Source: Zygaena filipendulae
Lineage: Eukaryota > Arthropoda > Insecta > Lepidoptera > Zygaenidae
NCBI GenBank assembly: GCA_907165275.2
Contig: OU015653.1
Location: forward strand, 12,802,001-12,866,000
Direction: 5' to 3'
Length of the DNA stretch: 64,000 bases
A program made the position numbers and the translations under genes. Under the pieces are notes generated by a model. The model saw only the letters and a program-made list of their open reading frames with translations, searched no databases and was not told the origin of the DNA. Position 1 is the stretch's first letter. Each line of letters starts with the position of its first letter. This document shows positions 55,120-64,000 of this stretch, one piece after another.

Positions 55120-55553
55120 ATTAAGAGGGGGCGATAAAAGAAGAGTAACCAAGCACAAATTTTTTTTAAATTATTTTCTGTCTCCGAATCTATAGGACAG
55201 ATTGTTATGTCATTTTCACTAGCAGGTTAAGCTTAGCCTGAAGCAACATATAGGCTTTGTTTCATTTTAATCGAATGGGGCGGAAAAAAGTTGTATATTC
55301 AAACGTTGCCCGCGGATGAAACCACGGGGCACAGCTAGTACTATTATATAAACGAGTAGGATCCGCGTGTCTGTTCACGCTAGTCTAATACTACTGAACG
55401 GATTATTATGCGGTTATCGCAGGTACATTAAGCTTAGCTTGGAACAACATATAGGCATTATTTTATTGAAATCGGATAACCGGAAAAGAAGTTGTTAATC
55501 ATGTTCATATAAAAGCGTTTCGTGAGGGTGAAACCACTTGGCATAACTGTAAT
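55120..55553 (-). repeat. Two C-family copies, subfamily F (reverse)
   Basis: 55120-55340: GATAAAAGAAGAGTAACCAA, GCAGGTTAAGCTTAGCCTGA, GGATGAAACCACGGGGCACA GCTAGTAC. 55348-55553: TCTAATACTACTGAACGGAT, GCAGGTACATTAAGCTTAGC, GGGTGAAACCACTTGGCATA. Confidence 0.7.
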
Positions 55554-55783
55554 TTTAATTGTACGTTTTAAATCGCCTAATCTTGAAAGCTATTTGTATG
55601 GAATTTATATTTCAACTCTAGCTTAAGGTTTTACAACTCCACGTTTGCTGAGAACAAAATAATGTTTAACCTAAAAATCGCTTTTCGGTTACACACACTC
55701 ATATAACTTATTAAGGATCATCCAAAGGTTATGGATATGTCAACAAACTAAAATAAGAATGTCCCTAATTTGCAAACAAGATG

Positions 55784-55826
55784 TGATAGATGTATCGGTG
55801 GGGGAAAACCGAGCGATACATCTATC
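55784..55826. repeat. Short perfect hairpin
   Basis: GATAGATGTATCG and CGATACATCTATC form a 13-bp stem around a 16-nt GGGG-containing loop. No wider element ends seen. Confidence 0.6.
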
Positions 55827-55859
55827 TGTACAAGTGTTCAACTAAAATATTTCACACAC

Positions 55860-56716
55860 TTTCAGAGAGACTGTTGAGTGTTTCGTATTTCTACGCACTG
55901 AAAACCAAAACAGTTTGTTGCTGAGAATGGAGATGGCGCTGTACTCAAACCATTTTATGTGCAAAATAATAATTGCATCAAAGAAAATATTTACGTTGGT
56001 GTTACCGGTTGAATATTTATTTTGATCATCATAGTAGGTGATCATCATCTTTAGTTTAGAATAGTAGTTGCTTGCTGATCGTAAAACTATAATTTACTGC
56101 TGTTCTGGCATCAGAATTACCATTTTGCGATTTTTTGATAGATTGTTTCATTAATGGTTAACTAACCAAATCTTAAAAAAAATAACACCATTGGTTTAGA
56201 AATATTTACACTTTAAAAATGATTTCTACCGAAGTATTCATGAAATAATAGTACGTATAGTTATAGTTTAAATATTATTGAGAATTATGCGTATAGATTT
56301 AATTATCCGTTACTGATTAAATTTTAGTATACTTAATATTTAAATGTATGCATCAAAAAGCAAATGAACTACTGCTGTAGTTATGCTCGTATAAACAAAA
56401 CTTGTTAAATTTAGCGACATCAAACAATCTACCGATCAAAAGTTAAATCCGCCACGGAACCCTTTGAACATTTCAATCAGGGTTTAACATGCATTATTCA
56501 TTTAGTGGCTCAAACCGGCGTAATTGATATGCTACTAACGGCTGCGAGGTCTCAGCGTTGCTAATAATATTGCCACCTCACTAAATCAGCGCTACCTTTC
56601 AGGTGATGCTTCCAGTTACATACTTAGGGACAATTTATAGTTAAACGAGTGATCTAGTTTGAGTTGGATTGGTTGGCAAAAAAACCAAGTAACTGGCTAC
56701 TCGACTAAACATTTTT
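55860..56716. other. Intergenic, nothing recognised
   Basis: AT-rich. A GC-richer piece near 56450-56630 (ACTAACGGCTGCGAGGTCTC) has no repeat or coding match in the window. Confidence 0.35.
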
Positions 56717-56972
56717 AAGTCCGTTGTGTGGATTAATAAAAAATATTGGACACGTCGTATTTTTAATTTTTATAGATAATCAAAAAATAACGGCGATACA
56801 TTGAGTTAAATTTCAAGTGACGTCACAACTCGGTGCAGTTTGTATGGGGCTTATACCGAATAATGACGTCACCCGCTCTAAACTTTAATGCGCTTTATCT
56901 ATGTTTATTTTTATTAATTAGAAAAAGCAAAAAATACGTGTCTATTATTTTTATTATTTTCTGAGGGACTCA
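56717..56972 (+). mobile_element. G-family MITE with paired TGACGTCA
   Basis: Left end TAAGTCCGTTGTGTGGATTA, ATATTGGACACGTCGTATTT, TGACGTCA at 56818-56825 and 56864-56871, and right end TTTCTGAGGGACTCATTAAA. Confidence 0.75.
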
Positions 56973-57394
56973 TTAAAATTTTGATTTTCTTACCCCGGAA
57001 AATAACCAATTTTACATTGTAACCATATAGGTAAATAATTAGTATACATAGTATAACTATGTATTTAATTGGTACTAATACTTGTCAGAATAATTTGCAC
57101 TCCTAAAAAATTAAAACAGTTAGATATTCATATGTATATTGCTATGCATATTAATGTGAAATTTTACTTGTTTTTCGTCCTGTTTTCACTTGACAGCAAC
57201 CCTGTGGAAGTGGGATGGTTAAATTTAGATTTAAAAGGTTTGAAAAATCAAAATGCCAATCAGGTAGAACCACGCGAGGCATGTAGTTTTTGATAAAATA
57301 TATATATATAACAAGTATTATATCATGTAGTGGAATTCACGTATACAAAATGTAACGTGTTTTGAATTCAGTACAATAGGTGCGGTAGACAAGG

Positions 57395-57560
57395 CGATGG
57401 CGTCACCGGATGTCACTTGGGCGCCGGAAGTTTAGGGACGGCGGCAAATAATACTTCCGGTTGTTCTTAACAATTTCTTGGCGCACGAGCGAGTATTATC
57501 CGTGCGGTGTTATTGTACGTGAATTGAAAGTGAACTTAGCTATGTCGAGAAATACCGTAC
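57395..57560 (+). promoter_or_regulatory. GC-rich block with mirrored ETS-type motifs
   Basis: CCGGAAGT (57424-57431) and ACTTCCGG (57453-57460) face each other in a block free of known repeats. Downstream sequence resembles an untranslated leader ending in a seven-codon mini-ORF (ATG at about 57542). No gene was found after it. Confidence 0.25.
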
Positions 57561-57600
57561 ATTAGATAATATGATAGTGTTTCTCTTCGTATTATTATTA

Positions 57601-57915
57601 CTAGTTGTCTCCCGCGGTTTCACCCGGTGGTTATTACGGAGTTCCCGCGGGAATTCCAGGATTCGAAATAGTTACCCAATGTCGTTTTCTGTACCCCTGA
57701 AAACGTCTATGGAAAATTTTAAGCGATGTCATCTGCGTTATTTCGGAGATCCTAAAGGAATTCCGGGATAAAAAGTACCCAATGTCCTTCTATGTACCCC
57801 TGACAACGTGTTTGCAAAATTACATAATGATCGGTTGAGCCGTTAAGGCGTGAAAGCCGGAATTCCTGCGGGAACTCTGAAATTAACGCAGCTAAAACCG
57901 CGGGGTACAGCTACT
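57601..57915. repeat. Head-to-tail C-family cores ending in a reversed one
   Basis: 57601-57855 is +: ACTAGTTGTCTCCCGCGGTT, two cores in series, and TTGAGCCGTTAAGGCGTGAA AG. It joins directly to a reversed head (CGGAATTCCTGCGGGAACTC ... ACCGCGGGGTACAGCTACT). A scrap of G-family (AATAACAGCGATACATTGAG) follows at 57923-57942. Confidence 0.75.
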
Positions 57916-57944
57916 CTAAAAAAATAACAGCGATACATTGAGTT

Positions 57945-58720
57945 GAGATTCCGTATGATGATTTTTATACCTTTTCATCATGCCTATTCGATAGGTTTCT
58001 CTGAAAATTTAAAAACTTCATTCCTCTAGTACGATTTCGATTACGAAGTAACGAAAATAAATTGGAACAAAAAAAGAAGAACTACATTTTTTTTAATAAT
58101 TACAGTGCATGCTGAACTCAGAACTCGGAACAATGTCGTGGTTTCCACAGATGAGTGAGTGTAAATTGCGAAGCGAGCTTCCATCTCAAATATTTACGGT
58201 GTACGTACAATACTGGACCGGACGGGCGGGTTTATTTGCGTTAACACATTTCACGAAGTCAAGTAGTTTACTGAGTAGAATTAAGAGGAAAACAGTTTGT
58301 CAGAATACATTAGGTATACAGCGTGTAAGGTTAAATGAGGGACGCATATAGAGATGTTTAGTGTCCAGTTCTTATCTCAAATAACTTAAAAAATAAAAGC
58401 AAAATTATTTTTTAAAAATAAATTATTAACGAAAATAGAGCGCGCAATTTCTCGATGCACCGAGGGACCATATCCGTTTAGGTCATTCAACGCACCTTTC
58501 TTTTGTGTTACTGCTGGAGCACCATCAAATGAATTGTAAAGCTCTGTGATCCGCGGCGTATAGCCATATTTAATTTTGTGATTTTCTCTGTGATATATCA
58601 TTTTATTTAAATTTTTTAGTTACACGTAAGTAAGTACGTAAGTATGAAATATCAGATGCTCGAATAAATTATTCGTTAACCTTTACACCTCGTATACACA
58701 AATGACTTTCACCTCACTTT
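57945..58720. other. Intergenic, unassigned
   Basis: An 80-codon + frame (58109-58351) and a 71-codon - frame (58386-58601) are unrecognised and not credited. Confidence 0.3.
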
Positions 58721-58975
58721 TTTAACCGACTTCCAAGAAGGAGGAGGTTCTACATTCGGCTGTATGTATGTTTTTTTTTTTCAATGTTCATCGATTACTC
58801 GAAGACGGTTTGACCGATTGGAAAAATTCTTTTTGTATTTGAAAGGGTATACTCCCAAGTTGATTCCATTGTCACCAAGTCGAGATTTGATGATGGGATC
58901 TTGGAGAAATCGAGGAAACTTCTTCAAATCTACTTGCAACGTATCTGACAAGTTTAACTAGATAGGTGTCATCTC
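58721..58975 (+). mobile_element. AACCGACTTCCAAGAAGGAG element, truncated
   Basis: TTTTTTAACCGACTTCCAAG, AAGGAGGAGGTTCTACATTC, GAAAGGGTATACTCCCAAGT, TTGATGATGGGATCTTGGAG AAATCGAGG. I recognise this as one of the commonest lepidopteran dispersed repeats. Frames inside are not host genes. Confidence 0.75.
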
Positions 58976-60309
58976 AGCTACTCATCCAAAGACTACCACT
59001 AAAAGAAAATGGCTCTGCGAGAAGTTGCCATTTTATCAATGATTTGTGCGAATATTATGAACCAAATTGTTTTTATTATATACAGTAAAGATATATCACG
59101 TCTGCTTGGTTTCCATGACACAAATGTGAAATCAATTAGATCTGAGTGTCGTGAAGTGTTACCTACTATAAAATATACCTAATGTAGTTTCTAGAAAATA
59201 CGTTCCTAAAATATGGCAATTCCTTTATGTCATTGAAAGGAGTTTTCCAAGTAATATTTTAGCTTATACATTCAAAATAAATGTTATTCTTCCATAACGT
59301 ATTTGACTTGCTTTAATGATGATGTATTTTTACACAGGCGAACTATTCCGTACTTCACTTCACTTCCGTACTTCACTTCACTTATGAATTTAATGTCTCA
59401 TTTTTAGTAACTAAGTAGTCTATAGTGATAAAATTGTAGAAATGTAGTTTAATAGTCGCTGCCTGCCTCTCCGGTAAGTTTGTCATCATCGAGATAGTAA
59501 ACAGACACAGTGCCCTCTGGAAGAATAAAACTAAGTTGAGGTAGTTGACATACCTACTGGCCGCTTAATATCATATGTATTCATATTTTTGAGTTCTTAT
59601 GTAAGTATAAAATAATTGTAATTTTGTTTTGTCTCTGTTTCCAAATAAATACCTTTTCTTTCTTTCTTTCTTTCTTTTTCTTTCTAGATCCACAAAATAA
59701 TTTGCACTAGTCTTCTAAAATAATTTCATATACACTATTTCTGTAAATACCAAATTATTTCAACGATCTTATAGATCGATCGATCTACAATATAAAGGAA
59801 TTTATATTAATTAAAATAAAAGAAACTCGTAAGTTTAGTCATTTAATTTTCAATTCAATTTTATAAATTGATAGCTTTTACATTATGGAATTAGCTAGGG
59901 TACCCGTTAACGTATTCATCATGCTTGTTTCATTTTCACGTCAGGGTCGAATTAGTATATCTTATGTATGTCTATAATAAATTTTAAGTGTTTTTGGGTT
60001 ATAATATATACCTACTGTTGAATTTCAAGTACATACTTTATCAACAGAAGAACAGCTGAAAATATGAGTGTCAAAAAATAAATAGAATTTATTCAGGCGA
60101 AAGTTGCTTAAAATTAATAATGGATTTGCCTTAGATGATCCTATTATAAAATCAGTAAGAGAGCTATCTATCGATTCCTTGATTCGATTGCAACGCGGCA
60201 ATAATCCGATAAACCATATTGTATAAAAATAATGTTTCAACGAACATTTCTATAGAAGAATATTAATATTAATACATAAGCTCACATCTATAACCAAGAA
60301 AGGCAAGCA
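58976..60309. other. Intergenic, mostly unassigned
   Basis: 59580-59690 ends CCAAATAAATACCTTTTCTT then (CTTT)n, a retroelement-tail pattern. 59341-59382 holds ACTTCACTTC repeats. Nothing else recognised. Confidence 0.35.
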
Positions 60310-61320
<1,011 letters not shown>

Positions 61321-61322
61321 AA

Positions 61323-61370
61323 TAGGTAATAATAATAATAATTTATTGTCACAAGCAAAAAATTTTTTAC
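61323..61370 (-). mobile_element. Retroelement 3' end with (ATT)n tail (reverse)
   Basis: TAATAATAATAATAATTTAT TGTCACAAG; on the minus strand GTGACAATAAATTATTATTA. It abuts the hexamer array. 61371-61835 after it is unassigned. Confidence 0.4.
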
Positions 61371-61835
61371 CATATCAATTTATCAATAGCTTACAACATC
61401 ATTTCACACTTGCACTGTATAACTTTATTGGTCACTTGATATTCACGTGGAAGTTTCGTAATCACCATTACAGAATACGATCCCACGGTAGCTATGATAC
61501 GTAGCGATACATATTTTTACGAGGGACCAGCTTTGTTATGAAATTGCCAATAAACTTTCCTCTGCCAATAAGTTTTGTCATTTGATTTTACGACTTCTGT
61601 CCGGTTGACACTTACTTTGATGGTAAAAAAGAATTTTAGGTCTATAGTAACTTTCCTTATCATCAGGTAAGTTATAAAGTAACCTTGGGTTGGAGTTGAG
61701 TATGGCATTTTAACGGTCTCAATAATGAAAAGTTTTTATCGGATTGAAATAACATTAAATGACGTACAAGGTTTTTGAAGATTCTTGGATATTTGGATGT
61801 CTGTTAATTAATGTATAGTACTAATGTTGTAAAGG

Positions 61836-62003
61836 GGTAAAGTTTGTGACGTTGTAGTGGGGAATCTTGAAGCCAATTTTGTAAATTCTTTTATTTATAG
61901 GAAGCTACGGTTGTCCTGAGTGACATCGGGTACTTTTTATTCGGAAATACCCACGGGAACTCCGAAAGTACCCTGGCTGAAACCACGGGGGACATCTCGT
62001 TTT
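61836..62003 (-). repeat. C-family copy (reverse)
   Basis: AGTTTGTGACGTTGTAGTGG, GGTTGTCCTGAGTGACATCG, GTACTTTTTATTCGGAAATA, GGCTGAAACCACGGGGGACA TCTCG. Same subfamily as 281-465. Confidence 0.75.
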
Positions 62004-62558
62004 TAATAAAAGCGTAACAAATACGGTAAATTTTTCACATTAACTTTGCTATTTTACAGGTTTATCTAGATAAATAAGATGCACCTCGACATCCCGACAC
62101 ACTAGGCGAGAATAGGTTTGTACTGCTGACCACTACGCACGAGCCGAGCGAGCGCAGTGAGCGTGCCGAGGCAGGGGCTGCGCCCGGTGATGCGTCGAAG
62201 ACTAATGGTTCATATAGAAATGATGCTTGCTCTACTTTATAAAGCAACGTAGGTTTTGCTGTAAATGTCGGGCCAACATTAACCTAACTTCATCTAGCAT
62301 TACAAGTGAAGAGCACCCTTACGGGTTATTAATGGACACCAATAGTATCACAAAAAAATTGAGATTGGACTTTGGGTATAGGGCCGTAGATATAAGCTCC
62401 GTCCTAAATCTTTATGTAGATGACTTCTTTTAAGGTTATTATGTAATACTACGTTATGAAGTTTAACAATGGAATGAAAGCGATCACAAGTGATAAAAAT
62501 ACTATGTTACTTAGTTAAACCAGATCAAGTTCATATAACACGCGAAAGTTATAGTTAA
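62004..62558. other. Unassigned, with a GAGCGAGCGCAGTGAGCGTG block
   Basis: 62120-62205 is GC-rich and repeat-like, recalling 13864-13930. Frames on both strands around it (62062-62247 and 62227-62433) are not recognised. Confidence 0.3.
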
Positions 62559-62742
62559 CTAGCTGTGCCCCGCGGTTTCATCCGCGGTAATTTCGGAGTT
62601 CCCGCGGGAGTTCCGGGATAAAAAGTACCCTATGTCCTTCTCTGTACATGCATGCCAAATTTCATACAAATCCGTTCAGCCGTTTTTGCGTGATTGAGTA
62701 ACAAACATCCACACTTTCACATTTATAATAATAGTAGGATTA
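62559..62742 (+). repeat. C-family copy, well preserved
   Basis: ACTAGCTGTGCCCCGCGGTT, TCATCCGCGGTAATTTCGGA, AAAAAGTACCCTATGTCCTT, GTTTTTGCGTGATTGAGTAA, TTTATAATAATAGTAGGAT TAGTAGGAT. A good type copy for the family. Confidence 0.88.
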
Positions 62743-63039
62743 GTAGGATAACATAATATGAAGCTTTTGCTAAATTGCGTATCTCGAAGAAAAATCGTAT
62801 TTCTTTTTATGCTAAAAACTTTTTTTTTAGTTCCCCCTGCACGAGATCCATCTTTGTTGTCATATGAAAAAATGTTTAACTTTTTAAGCTCTTCAAAATG
62901 ACACATGTCATGAAGTGTTACCTCACTTGGAACGGAATCACTTTCACCGTACCTATTTAATATGACATTGAGCATAACATGTACATATTATATGTATTTT
63001 TCTACCTGCAGATAATCTGGAAGAATACCGTAACTGACT

Positions 63040-63420
63040 CGCTTAGGTATAACAGCTTACGATATACATTGGAACCCACTCCGCCCCAGCATACGTTCGT
63101 GTAGGTACGTGACGAGAATCGTTTTGCATACCGTTCGTAATGTGCCAGGTATATTACCTCGAAGCAATATTATGCCAACGATAACAAGGGGACGTAACTT
63201 GACGTCGCGTCGCCGCAGGCAGCGCCACGTGGGAAATGTAATTGAAAGCGGTCTGGTGACGTCATAGCACAGGTCGATAGTTTTCGTTCACGGGCTTACT
63301 CAAAAATTTAACGTGATAACGAAAACGCTTTGTCACGACTGAGCGGTCCGAGTGTAGCGCTAATTCGTTGCATATCACCATTCATACTGCAATGTCACGA
63401 AAAACTAAATCAAGTTTAGT
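63040..63420. promoter_or_regulatory. Non-repeat CpG-rich block with CRE and E-box motifs
   Basis: An exact TGACGTCA at 63257-63264, TTGACGTCG near 63199 and CCACGTGG near 63226 occur in sequence free of the main repeats. It could be a promoter or enhancer of a gene beyond the window. 62743-63039 before it is AT-rich and unassigned. Confidence 0.3.
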
Positions 63421-63538
63421 GACATGAAGAATTGAAGAAGATTGTGAATTTTGTACCTTTTTTGAAGTAAATAAAAAAGTAAAAAACCTCAAGCAAAATC
63501 AACGGTAACGTCGTCTTTCACCAGAATAATATAGGTAT

Positions 63539-63780
63539 ACTAGCTGTCCCGCGCGGTTTCACCCGCGATAATTTCGGAGTTCCCGCGGAATTGTTCCATA
63601 CAAACGTTGCAACCCCTTTTCATCCCCTTAGGTGTTGAATATCCAAAAATCCTTTCTTATCGGATGCCTACGTTATACAAAGAACACACCCTCCAAGTTA
63701 CATGTCTCTACCATCAGCGGTTTAGGCTGTGCGTTGATCCATCAATCATTCAGGACAAAGCATTTTATATGTATAGATAG
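63539..63780 (+). repeat. C-family, subfamily H
   Basis: ACTAGCTGTCCCGCGCGGTT, TCACCCGCGATAATTTCGGA, TTCCATACAAACGTTGCAAC, CCCCTTTTCATCCCCTTAGG, ATTCAGGACAAAGCATTTTA TATGTATAGAT. The last 220 nt of the window hold nothing recognised. Confidence 0.8.
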
Positions 63781-64000
63781 TGAAATTCACTAATTTAATA
63801 GTGAAAACGCTCATACAAGGTTTTCTTAAGTCTAAATATCTAAATATAAAACAACGTTATTTGACAGCAGCATCTTGGTCGGAGTGAGATTTTGTATTAT
63901 TTTTAGACTGAAGTTCCTTATCGCACTGTACGCATGGGAGTAAAAATTCATTTTCCGTCACGGCGTCATACAGCTGCTCTTAGGAAAAATTTACCTCTTT

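Overview
The window looks like part of a moth or butterfly (Lepidoptera) chromosome. It is AT-rich and intron-rich, and it is packed with short interspersed repeats, MITEs and retroelement 3' ends of kinds I know from lepidopteran genomes: the CCCCGCGG/TTTCACCCGCG-type element, the AGGGTTCCGT...GCCGGTTTTTT element, the AACCGACTTCCAAGAAGGAG element, CAGCCTGCAGTAGTCCACTG-type repeats and RTE-clade LINE remnants. No species can be named from sequence alone.

Only one protein-coding gene can be supported. It is the 3' part of a Sidestep-family immunoglobulin-superfamily cell-surface protein on the + strand. Six exons (654-876, 5226-5441, 6304-6432, 7140-7235, 13048-13193, 20452-20550) join in one open frame of 302 codons plus a stop, with GT/AG boundaries throughout. 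They encode, in order, the end of an Ig domain, a fibronectin-III-like domain, a single membrane span and a cytoplasmic tail of about 120 residues. The upstream exons lie outside the window. A polyadenylation signal candidate sits at 20671.

Layout. 1-20.7 kb: gene and its repeat-filled introns, including a 1.4-kb foldback element with inverted arrays, several MITEs, three tandem short elements, and a minus-strand promoter-like segment at about 10.5-10.65 kb. 20.8-21.2 kb: dead RTE LINE fragment. 21.4-48 kb: gene-free, a mosaic of more than 50 short-element copies, several MITE families (one carrying paired TGACGTCA sites), a tRNA-derived SINE, LINE tails ending in microsatellites, and a hAT-like element at 35.98-36.78 kb. 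48.6-53.8 kb: a probable 5.1-kb composite unit bounded by long inverted arms, with a tandem duplication, a hAT MITE with an exact 8-bp target duplication, and a short-element fragment nested inside it. 54-60 kb: further repeats. 60.3-61.3 kb: an RTE fragment running straight into a 600-bp pure hexanucleotide array of three homogeneous blocks. 61.3-64 kb: repeats and a possible regulatory island.

Nothing here forms an operon, CRISPR array or secondary-metabolite cluster. The most unusual signals are structural: the hexamer array, the 5.1-kb inverted-arm unit, the 1.4-kb inverted-array foldback, the MITEs that spread paired CRE-like palindromes, and an 85-bp direct duplication flanking a short element. 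All similarities were judged by eye.
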